NCBI GenBank assembly: GCA_008921705.1
Contig: VFFE01007878.1
Span: 839,193-903,192 of the forward strand
Length of the DNA: 64,000 bases
Direction of reading: 5' to 3'
DNA from: Burhinus oedicnemus
Lineage: Eukaryota; Chordata; Aves; Charadriiformes; Burhinidae
Shown here: piece after piece, positions 1 to 13,085 of the stretch
Position numbering within the stretch: position 1 is the first letter of the stretch
Layout of the letters: each line of letters begins with the position of its first letter
Program-made: the position numbers and the translations under genes
The notes under the pieces: generated by a model
Told to the model about the DNA's origin: nothing
The model's database searches: none
What the model saw: the letters and a program-made list of their open reading frames with translations, nothing else

Positions 1-3000
1 TGACTGCAGCACACTAAATGTATCTAAGTATTATTTGACCTGATCTTTAACTATTTGGCCAGAGTTCTTGTTGTCTCATTAACTGCTGTTAGTCGTATTA
101 GAGATGCAACCACAATTTCATTATTTTTTAAGATTAAAAAAAGAAAAAAGCTGAATGTTTCCACTCCTGTCTCCATTAGCCAAGAGATTGTATTTTTCTG
201 TGTCTCCCATAAAGGAACTATATTTATAGAAATTTTGTGGTGCTCCTTATATTCATCACTAGTTGTAATTCAATTTCTTCCTTAGACTTTCTGGTCTTGT
301 CTATGCATGCCCATGTATTTTTTCATACTCAGCCTCCAGCACCTTGTTTCTGCTTATGGTTTCTCTTTGATTTTCAGGTTATTCAAGAGCTGTCAGTGTT
401 GCATTCTGGTGTTTTACTACAACCACTCTATTTTCTTCACATTAGGATAGATAGTTTTCTGGTTGGCCTTTTGTGCTTTCTCCTCTAGAAACTTCCAACT
501 CTCCGCTTTGTGTTTGAATTTCTCCCTATGAGAACTTGCCAAACAATTTTCTGGGTTTACTGAAGTTCACCGCTACTATCTGACTGTTACCATGACGCAT
601 GTAAACCCTCAGACCATCACTGCATTATGTAGGATGCAAGCCATTGATCTGTCACATCAAGCCACCTCTGGCACATCACATCCTATGTCTCTCCCAGAAG
701 TTCCCTTCCTGGATGCAGTTCTCTGCTAATGCGCTAGTTCCTCCCTCCCGCCTCTTCCCTTCCTGCACCTTACCATCACTCCCCACAGGTATCATCTGCA
801 TGGTCTGAACATCTACCACTTGAGCTAAATGAGGGACTGTATTTGTATTAGCTCCTGGCAATAGTAATTTATTAAATTCTGGAAGATCAGCCACTAGAGG
901 GAATCTAAGACATCCTGCCAGCATGTTAAGCTCTCTCCCTTTGATCCCTTTCCTCTTCCATCATGGCATTTAGAATGGCTTTATGCATAATGAAAATCTA
1001 CTTTTACAACCTTTGATAGACAACAACTATTGGAAATGTCTGTTGTCTGCAATAAAAATATATTTGCTGAACTGCAGCTGCTGTGGGTTATCTCCGAGAG
1101 TCTATTTCAGTCCTAAAATGAACACATATTAACTTCCTCTTGCTCTCCCTAGATGCAGTACTGCGCTTCCTAGGAGTCAGTTGTCCAGGCACCCCTGATT
1201 AAGTGACTGAAATCTGAAGTGCAGAAGCAAAAACCACAAAATATGTCACAGACTAGAAATTTTGGTTGGTGTGTTTGCATCCTGATGAGTTTACATCTCC
1301 GGCTATCTAAGAGAGAGCACAGTAACAATTGCTGAAGAAGGGGAAGTGTCTGCAGCAGTTTTGGCCCTCAGGTGCAGCAGCGTCTGCAGTTTCCCATAGA
1401 GTGGGAAAAAAATTAATTTCTTTAAAAACATCTTCTTCCTGCTGAAGACATTAAGGAGGAGGGGCGGGAGGAGGGCAGGCACAACACACAATGGGGATGG
1501 GACATGGCCGGGCAACTTTGAAAGCTCAGAGTGATTTGAACATTTTTTTGCCTTGAAAGTGGAAAAGAAAATGAGTGCCTCTTTAAGTCCTGCTGACATA
1601 CTGGGGCTGGTAACTAACTGCACCCTGTGGTTTACATTACTTTTTTATGTGTTCCTGTTTTTATGGAGTGCTAAATGGCTTAATTACATTTTACCGGTTT
1701 ATTCTGCTCACTTGCTCATAACCTCATTAATCTGGCACACACCATTTTCTTCCCAAAATGGAGAATACACAATCATTTTCATGTAATAGTATCTCTAGGT
1801 ATGTGCAACTGTCTGATGGGTATAATATGGTTTAATTCACTATTTATTAGGAAATTATCAACTCTGCATAAACGCGCAAGTTATGAATAAAAAGCATAAA
1901 CTGGGCAGGCTATGCTCTTTAACAGTATATCAGGATCCCAACTGATTTAAGTACTGCTGGAGTGCAAATGATGCACTGTTCAGTCTATTTAATTATCTTT
2001 ATCTTACTTTTACATAAGGAGATTGCTAGTGTTTACCCGGACACTTTTATAGGCCATAATGGCATACCCTGCAAGCTTGTGTTCCCTATTATTTGGCCCA
2101 AAGCAGACATTGTGGGGTGTCTGGCACTTTGCTAAATCAAAAGCAGAGGTGCAGGGACTGCAAAGCCACCTCATCGCACTCTTCACTGTAAGGTGGGTTT
2201 TACAATGCAGAATATTTTCTGACATGTCCAGGCTGATGCATCTTTACATTTTAATGCTGCAGGTAAAGAGAAGCTGACTTGTTTTGACCTATTTTGGCTT
2301 ATTTTGAGTGAGATATGGCACAATGAAGTAGACTGAAAGGTCCAACTTCACAGAGACCAAATACGATGCCAGAAGATTTGAGGATGAAATTGGATAGGTT
2401 CCCCCATCATCCCCCTTGCTTTCCTCTGTTCCCAAACAGCATTCACTCATTATTTCAGCTATTTAAACCAAGTGGAAATAGGATCTGAGTGTCTGTGAGC
2501 CAGGCGAAACAAACGGCTTCTGAAAATCTGTATCTCAAATAAGTGGTCTTGAGTAGAGACAAAAGGACTTGTTTAAATTTAAATACTGAAGAGAAGGGAT
2601 GTTCTGTCATATCTCTGATTCCACCTTTGTGAAATCTTGTTACAAGAAAGACGTTGTGAAAACCCACTGTCCATTTTTGCCAACAGAAAAATAAAGTGAG
2701 ACTGTGGACTTCACTGGAGGTACTCTGCTGCAGTTTTAAGTGATGGCTGTCCTACCTATACCCCTCTATTTTGCAGCAAGATGGTCTGCAGTTTATGAGC
2801 ATGGATGATACATGAACAGGGCTTCTACACTGAGTTACATGATCAAATGCAGAAATACAAAGACATGGCTGATGGCTTAACATCTCCTAAAAATGTTCTA
2901 TGTACTACTGTTACAAATAACCTTCAAGGCAACTACAAGTAAAAGTAACAGGAAAATTCCAAACAGTCTTGGCCTTTCCCTTATCTTTTTTTTTTCCTGT

Positions 3001-4984
3001 TTTTTTTGTCTACAGTGAGTCAGCAGTACACTGGAAGGCAGTGCTTACCTGAAACAGCTGCCATAGAGACTTCAAATTGAAACTGGAGATGATCCAAGAA
3101 AGGGCGGAGTGAGGGCAGAAAGGAGCAGGATGGGCAAAAGGACTAGTCATTACAGTAAAAAAGCAGGCCTTCTGTTCCAGGGATTTGTCAAAAATTCAAC
3201 TTTTTTTGTATGAGTTACTGCAAAAAGCCCCAAAAGCTGAGAGTGTCCGTTTAAACAAGTCATTGAATCTCAAGTAACAGGTTTGCATTGCGTGATTTAA
3301 GAGCCAGAGACTACGATAATGGAAAAAATGACCCATTACAGATTTGAAAGATGTGCATTGCTCTTTTTAAGCTAACTTTAAAAGAAAAAAAAATCTCCTT
3401 GCTAAATTGTGGGTTTTTTTCTGATTGTTAAATTGATTTCGTCTGCTTTTTTTTTGTCTTCAGCTATATTCTTCCCCCATCTTTCTCTTCTTTTCCCTTT
3501 TTTTTTAAAACTTTTGATGCCATAAAAACTCAGTTTCACATTTTTCTTTAACCTTATTATGTCAGAATGAAGCCTGATTTTTTTCCTTAACTCTTGCACT
3601 GCTTGATAGCTAAGGTCCCAAACCTACAAACTCATTTGTGCAACATAGCTCTAGCTTCCTGACCCATCAGTGAGCTAAACATCCCATGTAAAAAGACTGA
3701 AAGACTTGGTTCTGCTCAGTTCACCCATCCATCTTGTAGATCCTTCCATTTCTTCTTACTAAGATGGCTCTTAGCTCTAAAATAGTTGCCATGCATGTAG
3801 GGCTGGTTATTTTCTATGGCAGTTTATCTAAAACAATAACAGGCATAGATGGTTGTCCTCATTGGCTTCAAAAAAGTTGTCTTTAGCTTTCACACAGAGT
3901 AACTTCAACTGATAAATTATTTAGAAATAAAAGAGAAAAGAAATAGCGAAAACAATGCAATTAAATGGCTTTATGGCCTTAGCATTTCTTTTTTAAAAAC
4001 TAGAACTCCTCCAATTTGAATTTATCACAGGGTCAAACAGCAAAGTAACCTTTTCCTCTTATTTTTTATTAAAATATTTAATATAAATCAAAGGAATTGC
4101 AATAATTCATAATTTAAAACTAAAGCCCACCACATTTGTATCACTGCAGGAGCTAGTTTTCCTGCAAGAGCATTCCCGCACAACCAAAACTTCCCACAAC
4201 TCCAGTCATAGCATATTCGAAAACAAAACATGAGAAAGGGATAAAAATAAAAAGGCTCAACACAAGAGCAACTATGTTGGGTCAGATAAAAAGTCTGTCT
4301 AGTGCAGGATCCCATCTCAGATAGTGGCCAACAGTAAGTGCCTGAAGAATAGTATAAGCACAGAGAAACATGCAGTGATACTGTCACAGGCTACTCTCTC
4401 TGTGGTTCAGAGCCTTTGTATTTAATAGCCCTTGACAAATCTCTCTCCAATGAACTTACACAGTTGTCCCTTGGACCGGTGTAGAATTTTGTTTTGAATC
4501 TGTCATCTGACCACAAGGTTGGTGCCTTGTGCTGGAAGACTCGGTGAACAGCTGATCCCTATTTATCCTCTATATGTCCTATATGATTTAACAGACCTCT
4601 GAGACAGCTTTTCTCAGTCATCTTTCTTCCAAGACAGTGAAGGCAGAAGAGAAAAGGAAAGAAGAAGAAATGGAACATTATTTCCATGCAAAGTGGCTGC
4701 AAATTACTGCCATTCTAGTCAAGGAGTCTTTTATATCACTTCCAGCTGCTGGTTCCCACTTTCTGTCAGTGTTGAGAATCTTGTACAATGCTTTATTTAA
4801 CCCTGGGAATGAACCTGAGACTACAGAGGTATCAAAGTGTTACTAAAAACTGAAAAGCAACACTTTTACAGCCCTGCTGGTTATACAAAAAAGTGTGAAA
4901 ATGTAAGATGTGTCCTACCACATTTTATACTTTTTTTTTTTTGCCTGCTCAAGGAATACTAAGAACCTCATATTATTTAACCTA
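1..4984. other. intergenic sequence, no gene seen
   Basis: AT-rich unique-looking DNA. Open frames are all under about 110 codons, have no recognisable domain and no consistent splice-site context. Homopolymer and pyrimidine tracts occur near 2985-3010 and 3410-3520, and a T-run near 4930-4943. A purine/GC-rich patch lies at about 1450-1500. CpGs are sparse. I cannot assign a function to any part. Confidence 0.7.
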
Positions 4985-5202
4985 GCCCAACATTATGAAA
5001 GGCCTGAACACAAAGATCAACTCCCTCCATGCAGACACCATCATAGCAAGACATGTTTGTGTGCAGGAGGTCAGTTCAGTACTCCTCCTGATCATACAAC
5101 AGGTTGGGGGAAAGTCCATGGTGGGGCACCTCCTCCTGGTTTACCTCCTGAAAGTGCCTCCGGAGCAGCCATACCAGGAGACCATCACGTATCATGGTAG
5201 GA
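4985..5202. other. unidentified segment joined to a CR1 tail
   Basis: This roughly 220-bp stretch has a higher GC content than its surroundings. It runs directly into a CR1 3' tail, but I do not recognise it as CR1 ORF2. A plus-strand frame is open from 4995 through the CR1 junction (72 codons). The minus strand gives a 39-codon open stretch from about 5193 down to an in-frame stop. It could be the upstream part of a CR1 subfamily I do not know, a CR1-mobilised chimera, or an old retrocopy: a T-run lies just to the left, near 4930. No function is assigned. Confidence 0.35.
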
Positions 5203-5298
5203 ACATGGTTTAGTGGTGGACTTGGCAGTATTAGGTTTACGGTTGGACTCAACGATCTTAAACGTCTTTTCCAACCTAAATGATTCTATGATTCTATG
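5203..5298 (+). mobile_element. CR1 LINE 3' tail (5'-truncated)
   Basis: The segment ends in two copies of the ATTCTATG octamer, the hallmark 3' terminus of avian CR1. They are preceded by the GGTTGGACTC...GATCTTAAA...TTTTCCAACCTAAA stem-loop region that CR1 reverse transcriptase recognises. Only the last 100 bases or so are clearly CR1, so this is a severely 5'-truncated, non-autonomous remnant on the plus strand. The left boundary is approximate. Confidence 0.88.
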
Positions 5299-7739
5299 TT
5301 TCTGTGTCTCCAGAGATGCTGAGCTGTTAAAATTGTTCCACTCATCTCTGAACCTCTCCTGTGACCAGGAGTTATGGCCCTTCCAACACTTAAATTGGTA
5401 GGGAACTCAAAATTATTGACGTCACAACTGAGTCCAGCCCACAGATTTTGTCATATATGCCTTCCCCGAAACCAGAACTCTGTTTTTTCCTGTGGGCCAA
5501 ACTTATCTTGTCTATAACTCCTGTTTTGCCAGCAGAATTACATCCCAGGATGAATGGAGCAACTTTCAATCAGCAGTTTTACAGCCTTTGGAGAGGCAGA
5601 CGTATCATCTTTAGGCACAAACAAAACAAAACAAACAAATCATTTGCTCACTTTGTGCTTTGTAAGTAATAATTATTTCACATGTGCTCTGATACTTTAG
5701 GATTATCACTTAATTAGCTAAATATAAATAGAGTAAACAATTGGTGCAAGTCCCACTGGAGCCCGCCCTTGGCTCTATGATGGATCCCCAAAAGAAAGCC
5801 TGGCAACAGGAAAAAGACAGCTCTAACAGCCACCTGCTTTGGATCTGGCATGAGTAGACGGACAGAGGCTTTTAGTCTCTTTCAGGATGCTACCCTGCAC
5901 AGTGGGGTATTAAAAACAGCAGCTGTGGTGTCAACATGGTTCTTTGGAGTGCTTTCAAGCCTTGTTTCTTCTCCTCAGAATGGGTACATTTCAGGAGCTA
6001 CAGATTAATTTCAAGAATGGGCACTGTACAAAAGGTTTCCTTTATGCTATATATACTTACAGTAGGATATTATTTTTACATGCTTTGTGACAAAGTGCAA
6101 GCTGCAGATACGCTGTGCTCTTTTCAGAATAAACCAGGCTCCCACGTGTGCAACACTGTCAATAGGGGTGCATCCAAATCCCTCAGCGCAGCAGTACCAC
6201 AGCCCCCTTTCTGGGGTCCAGGAATATGTTTCCTTGCAAACAGCCATTTGCACAGTTAGAGAAGTGGATTTTAAACAACATGCAACTAATGTAATTTTCC
6301 AGACCGGCCTATCGTAAATGTCTCTACAAGACTAGTGGCTGGCGTATTTGAGGGCACTTCTCTGTGCTTTCCTGGTCTGTGGCAGCCTTAGGGAGTCAGG
6401 TCCTCTGACTGCCATTACCCTCCAAGCAAGCTTGAGCGGCTGAGAGGTCCTCAGCCTTCTGTCTGAGCAGATACCTGCTTTTGCTGTTCATTGACTACCA
6501 AACTGTGGCCAAAGGCAGGCAGGAAAAAAGATACCCTGTCAATTCAAGCTCTGTAGGCACCCCCGTCCCTGAGAAATAAGGGTAAAACAGGATGCAAAAC
6601 GGAGTGCAGTTGTATGGGGTGAGGCTGGACCCTTCTGTTTTGCACCGAAGTGCAAAGACAGGCAAAATTCAGCAGTGCCAAATGAGATTTGGGATTCTTT
6701 CTACACTGTCACTCCATCCAATGCTAAAGGAATATAAGACCTGTGGGCAGAAACACGTGAGAATACTTGCATGAGACCCTGTGAAATCATCCAGACATGT
6801 TTCTCACCATTTTACAGCACAGAAAGGTGGAGATGTAAAGGCATGTAGTCACAGTAATCCAAGCTATTTTCTTAAGTCCATCTGCTCACACTAAATGGTA
6901 TTTATTATTTGAAAACTTCTTAACATCAAACAAGAAATAAGGGTTACTGAGAGCACTACGTAGAAGTCAGGGCTTTGTAGAGTGACCCTGAATACACAAG
7001 CACGTGAAGACTTCCCAGGCGGTTGTCTGCGCGTGTGCCTGCAAAAGAGATGTGTACACGTTAGTGGCAGAACAGACATCTGCCCGGCTGTGAATCCTGT
7101 GAATCTTTGGTCTTTTGAACCCGCATAATGTCAGCACATAATTTCCCTCATGCAAATGCTCGCAATTTAATTGCAAAAGTCTGGCCCTTGGTATTTTGGG
7201 AGTGAGCGATATGGCACTCACAGATGTACCAATAATACAGGAGAAGGCAGGAAAAAATGGAGACAGGGAAAACACACAGTAACTTTTAAGTTTTTGGCTT
7301 TACGAGACCTTCTACAGTATCTTTCTACTCCTGTATGAAGAAGCTGGGAACCATAATAGAAATGGATTTTAATTGCTCTGTTCACAGCTTTTTAGTAGGA
7401 TAGCAATTTACTTTGTGTGCTAACTAAATGCAGTCTGAATTGATAGGTGCCCTGACAGAAACTGCCAAGATATTAGATCATTCTGCACAAATATAGGTAT
7501 TCAAAATTAGATCAGGACATTTTTTTCACTTGTTTCATCTCAAGTTGCTAGGACAGTGCTAATAAAGGGTCTTGAAATCCTCTCTGCAGCACAGCATATA
7601 AATCACAGAACAATATTTTATTTTCCTTAAATAAGCGATTAAAATTAGTCAGTCAGGAGAGCAACACGGCATAGCTCTTGCAAACTCTTCTTCCTCTCCT
7701 GTACTTTTCCATTTTATGCACAGAATGCATGCTAACGTA
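5299..7739. other. intergenic sequence, no gene seen
   Basis: No repeat family, RNA gene or credible exon is recognised. Short CAAA-type low-complexity sequence occurs near 5620-5640. A few CpGs cluster around 7000-7120 but do not form an island. Open frames reach about 107 codons and look random. Confidence 0.65.
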
Positions 7740-8870
7740 CAAACGCAGCTATAGAGGAGACCCACGTGCATCGCTACAAACGTGCCGCACGCCATTTCCC
7801 TCCTGTCGGCGCATCCTTTGCCCGGCAAATGTGAGAAGCGGGTACAGCATCAAGGTCTTTGTTGCCAGTTTCCCTCCTCCGCCAGCTGGGAAGAGTAAGG
7901 GCAGGGGCAGAGGAGACGGAGAGGCTGGTCCTCATCTCCCCAGCAACAAACCTGCCACTTGGCTGACGTTCCACTTGAGCGGCCTGCCGGGATGGAGAGG
8001 ATCCTGTCCGCTCTCCGCAGGGGCCCGCTGGTCACCGCTGCTCCACTGAGCTGGCGGCCCGCTTCGCTGGTGCACAACTGAGAATTAAAACCACAGCAAA
8101 CTCTCCTCTAAGTAAACTGAATTAAGTAGCAGGCAGGAGCGCCTCGGAGCAGCTGCCTGTGATCAGAGCACTTAGCTGGCATCACCGCCGATAAGGAAGC
8201 TCAGGCGGCACTGTTTTTTATTCTCCCTTTGTGGGCTTGATCTTATTACAGAAAACAAATTTACCGAGCATGAATTATCGCTAAAATTCTTAATGCTTTG
8301 CTGGAGAAGAAAGTCAGATGCAGACGCTAGTAAATACACAGGGCTGTGGGTGAGGATGCCTCTCCTCGGCACACTGCGCTCTCCCAACTTTCGGCTATGA
8401 ACTGCTGCGAGAATTATTTCAAAAGACAGGCTGCAGAAAAAGGACCAATTAATCTGCCGAGCGAGTTTTTGAATCCATTCTCAATGCTGCTGATAGCCGA
8501 AGACCCCCTCCCTGCGCTTGGTAATTACCCCAATATTTCCTGCACGCTCGTTTAAACGGCTTACACTTGGGCTGCCTGTGAAGAAGAGCTCTCCCTCCGC
8601 CGATCTGAGGCAGGGGAGAAAGGCAGCTCGCCTTATCACTCCGCTTCACTCCATCTGCAGCCAGCGGGGGGGCTGCCTAATCGTCATCCCTGGGACAGGG
8701 GACGAGCAGGCTGGGGGACACAGATAGATGTGACACCAAAGGAGACCAGGACTTTCCTACCGCGCCAGTGCCGCAGAAAACTCATCATGCTCTCGCCGTT
8801 TCAAAGGCGAACGAGGAGCCCCTTTAAACCGGAGGCCTGTCCCTTAATTATACAAATGCAGCGATCAAAG
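7740..8870. promoter_or_regulatory. orphan CpG island, candidate promoter or enhancer
   Basis: A hand count gives about 57 CpG dinucleotides in 1.13 kb, roughly one every 20 bases. A control kilobase (12001-13000) has fewer than ten. GC is visibly raised through most of the block, and CpGs are densest at 7741-7860. The right side (about 8440-8920) mixes CpGs with AT-rich TAATTA, CCAATTAAT, ATCAAAG (TCF-type) and AAATGCA motifs. No long open frame, TATA box with an obvious downstream exon, or repeat family explains the block. CpG islands in birds usually mark promoters or developmental enhancers, so this could be an unannotated promoter, an lncRNA start or a conserved enhancer. The sequence alone cannot decide the strand or target gene. 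Confidence 0.6.
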
Positions 8871-11800
8871 TTATTATCTGTCCTTACAAAGGCTGGAGCT
8901 TTAATTGAATGGTGTGTTGCTACCTTTGAGAGAAAGTGTTCAATCCTCCTGGAGAGCAAAGTGGCAGGAGGGGGGAAAATGGAAAAAAAGAGAGTGAGCG
9001 AGAGGAAAAGAGCAAGAGGAAGAGAGATGGTATTTAACAAGCAGGCTGCTTTATATGGAAATGTAATGAATACAGTTGATAAAAAAAGGGAGAGACAAAA
9101 GTTGTGAAGTTTCAAGCTGTGAAAGAACTTCAAAGTGTATTCAAATGTCACATTGATTTTTCTTCAAATCTCTAAGTAGTAAGTTTTTCAAAAGAGGAAT
9201 ATGATCCCCTATTTTATCCACTAATGTTTTATCTACAAAAAGGGGAGAAAAAGCACAGTGTTTTCCTTTCACATGATATAATCCCTATATTGGAAGTCTT
9301 TATCTTTTTTTCCTAACCAAAGATTTCTTCCGTGTCTTTGAAAATGATGACGTCTTCACCATATTTGTGTATCGTACGTTAAACTCTGAAGAATTTCATG
9401 TCTGAGACCCTGCTCTATGTTGAGATAAATGGGGGCGTGCCATACTATGGTGGGACCTCGTTACCACAGTAGTGCAAGCTAATGACAGTAAAACAATACT
9501 TCCTTCCCTGGGCAGAAACCATGGCACAGCTCTGGGAGCAATCTTCAAAGAGACACGAACCAACAAGGCTTTCTATCATGGTGGTAATATGTCAGCAAAG
9601 TAGCACATTAAAATTATACTAATTATCAAGGCAGTGACAAAAAACAATATAGAAAATTTAGTGCAAAATCGACAGCATGATTATGTATCATCTTCAGCAG
9701 CCTACCATGGATCTAGTCACCAGGAATAACCCATTTTATGCCCCGAAAAACTGATTACCAGTTGTTTTACGTGTCCACCGCTTTCCATGATAGCTGGGTA
9801 GAAATTCCACATAGCACCTCTGAGAAGCAGAGCATAATTAATGCAAAAAATCATTAGAGGGAACAAAAGCCATTTTATGGTAAATTCTGAATATCTACAG
9901 CTCTTCTTACAGCCTGAGCTCCTACAGCAATGTGAAGGAGGTGCTTTTGCAGCAGTCACAGTATAGAGATTACTCTGTAAACATGCAAACCTCAAAGGGG
10001 GAAGAATGAAAAGAAAAACAAATGTATTATATTTCAAGAAATTGCGATTTCTAAGCTGGTCTCAAAGTTCTTGAGTGAGTGGTTTCATAGTCTTCCAAAG
10101 ATAGCTTTCAATCAGAGAGGCGACTTCAGACCTTGATGTTGCTCTGGGAGCCGACTGCATATCAAGCAAATTCTGCTGAAGGCCATATAATTATAATACC
10201 GGAAGGAACATCTGAGATTAAAATAAGGATCAAACTGGAGTGCGATGGCTGTATCTTTGTTCTGTGGTGCGCTTTGCAGACCTGGCCATAGGTGTAAACC
10301 TTGGCTGTCTCCTGGCCTTGTAGGGGCTGCATCCCCTTGCAGACTGGAGAGAAATCTGGGTATGAACGGCATAAGGAACACTCCAGTGCATCTCTCACTC
10401 AGGATAATCAACACATTAGGACTGCATGAATCACCTGCTTCAGGTGACTCACAGGAATTGTTACACTTGCCAAAAGAAATGTAAGTCTTTGCTTGGGGAG
10501 GTTTTTCTCTTTTTTTGTTCTTAAGATTTAGCCCTCTTATTGAGAAATCACAGAAATGGAACACATTCTCTTCTTTACCATGTCCGGTTCCCTTGCACGT
10601 GGATTTCAGTGCTAATACTATTAAATCCAGGCAGAATACGCTCAGATTTGTGTGGACAGTGGCCCAGAATTTGGATTTCTTACTTAAAGAGATTTGCATT
10701 TGGGCATCAGCTGGTAGTGGGAAGGGTGCCACAATCAGCTGCCTAAGTTTGCTTCTTTGTGGAGGAATCCTAAACCAAGGTAATATAGGGACAGGGTCTC
10801 AACTATACTTCTGCCTGACACTCTGTAGCTGTTGCACTTTGTGGAAGGGCAGGCAGGTGTAAAATAAAGCAGTGCTATGCCAAAATACTTGTGAAATAAG
10901 GGTTTATTCCACCAGAGGAAAGCTGTAAAAGTTTGTCTTTCAATGAGTATTTTGAACAGTAAAAAATACTGCTGTAGAATACAGAGCTTGTAGTGAGAAA
11001 AATCTGTGGATACATTTCTAGTTAAGTGGACGAGATTTTTTTCAAAGACTTCAGTAGCAATCCTTACATGCCCAGGTAGAGTTCTCCACTCCTTCTGCCA
11101 ATAGCTTTGAAGTCAAAATAACCACAGTTAAAATTCCTGCTGTAGGAACAGTTCCGGTGCTGGCTCTGGGGCAGCCTTCCAGGAGTGCTTGAATAAAACT
11201 TTTGGTGTGGTTGGTATTTGCAAGAATTCCTTCTTCCCCAAGCTCTTGCAGTAGGAATAAAGCAGGCCTTCAGCTATATCCTCCTTGGTTATTTATAGAA
11301 AATAGGTCCAGTCCTTCCACACAGGGATTCCAGCGTACTTTCTATGGGGGCTTAGAGTCTACCTAATGCAAATGTAGGTGGGATATATAATCAGCCTGAC
11401 ACAGGGCTGAACTTCTGATGCCTACAAGAGACAAAACGAATGAGGTTTTGCAGATACCCTTGACAGCTGGTCCTCCTGACACAGATCTAGCAGGACAGGA
11501 TGGATGGAGCCACCGTGAATGAGACCTGAAGAGAAGAAATCCAAATGCATCAAGTAGGCACCACAATGACATAGCAGAAAAGAAACAAATAACTTATCTT
11601 TTCTTGTGCAAAGTCTTCAGGTGAATGAAGAATTCTTTTAAAGCTGTCAGTCCTCTTTGGCTTTTTACACAACTCCCAGCAGCTTTTTGCTGAGTGTGTG
11701 CTCCTCTGTTTGTGACTGCTTTCACTATCTCTGCTCACAATTCTGCTCCTGTAACTTGCTCATGCAACACTAATTGGTGAGATTTTCTCAACAGGTGGTT

Positions 11801-12944
11801 CAAGCCCCAGGAATACGTGCTAAATTTCTAACATGACTGGAGATAAAATCTGAATAATAATAAATGTAATTCCTCATCTCTGTACGGAAATACCAATTTG
11901 TCTTGCTCCTGCTTTGTAATACAAATAGCTGCTTCTTAAGAAAACAGAAATATGCCCTTCTTGTGCTACATTTTCAGTTACCTATGAGATAATTCACACA
12001 AACTTCACAGGGAGAGGTTTGTTTGTTATTCAAATTCTACTGATGGAAAATTTATCCAAAGTAGAGCAGGATGTACCAAATTTCCTACAGTTACTGGCTG
12101 AGATAAAGGATTCTTTTGGAGGCCATGGAGAAGAAAAGGTTGCCACCAGATCCAGAGACCATTACAAATCTTAACTTGCTCATACTCCATTTGCAAGGTG
12201 TATTTGCTTCACATTGCCTATTGTAATGTAAGCACATTGCATTTTAAAGCAAAATAAAAATCTTATCATGACAGACATTACTACCACAGGTTTGGACACC
12301 TGGTGTGATAAACTTCCCTGCTGCCTCCCCACACGTTAGCTAATGTTAGCATTGGAAGCCTTAATTTACATTATCCAGCTTAGTAATAGCAAACTCCCCT
12401 TCCAATGAATCTCTTTTCTGGAGACTCCTTTCCAGAAGCTTTTTAAAAAATCCAGGAAAGTTAAAGCCATTCAGTTATAAATTTTTCTAGACTGGAATTT
12501 CCTACGCAATTGCAGCTGGTTCTCTTCCAAAGATTTCTCTCACACTAGAGGGCCATTATTCACCCCTGTGGGAGATGCCATGGTTTGGTCTAAAATTATA
12601 ATCATCTAATACTTGGGCTATAGTCAGATAGTTAGTAGATTTCCTTGAAGTGAGATTAAGCTCATCAGGCTGCAATTCTTGAAATGGATCTTTTATTCAG
12701 TTAAAAAAGAATCATAACTTTTATTCTAAGTACAGGCATCAGGCTGGATTTTCCCTTTTAAAGGGAACAGCTGCTATTTTTAATGATTTATTGCCAGTAT
12801 CTTCCCTGTTTCGCACTTTATTTCTTTCAGAACCCCCCGATGAATACCATCTGGTTCAAGTGATTTACTACGCTTGCATTTCATGAGCGGCTCCGCGACA
12901 TCCCAAATTAAGACAAGGAAAATATAGTCTGAGTTTCAGGAAAA
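8871..12944. other. intergenic sequence, no gene seen
   Basis: A purine-rich GA tract lies at about 8965-9030, just right of the CpG island. A 206-codon minus-strand open frame (10112-10732) is the longest one outside transposons. It opens with GTG, its first ATG is 11 codons in, and it has no recognisable domain or low-complexity explanation; I treat it as probably fortuitous. Otherwise the DNA is AT-rich with no recognisable features. Confidence 0.6.
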
Positions 12945-12954
12945 TCTTTCTGAC

Positions 12955-13085
12955 AGATCTATTAGACTATGGAGTAATCTTTCAGTGGGAGTCTCATTGT
13001 CTGAGACATTTATAGCAAGACTGGACAAAGCATTGGTAAAATATACTGCAGGGGACAATTCTGCATTAGCAGAAGGATAGCGTAG
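12955..13085 (+). mobile_element. possible ancient CR1-like 3' region
   Basis: The stretch with GGACAAAGCATTGGTAAAAT, then TACTGCAGGGGACAATTCTGCAT, then AGCAGAAGGAT resembles the region just before the 3' tail of old CR1/L3-type LINEs shared by birds, turtles and crocodilians. The usual tail octamers are not recognisable downstream. If the call is right, this is a very old plus-strand remnant. It rests on remembered family texture and needs a profile search. Confidence 0.3.

Noticed and set aside
8172..8727. Protein-coding exons inside the CpG island
   Set aside because: Several overlapping 60-125 codon frames exist on both strands, as expected from raised GC. None has a domain or a convincing splice arrangement.
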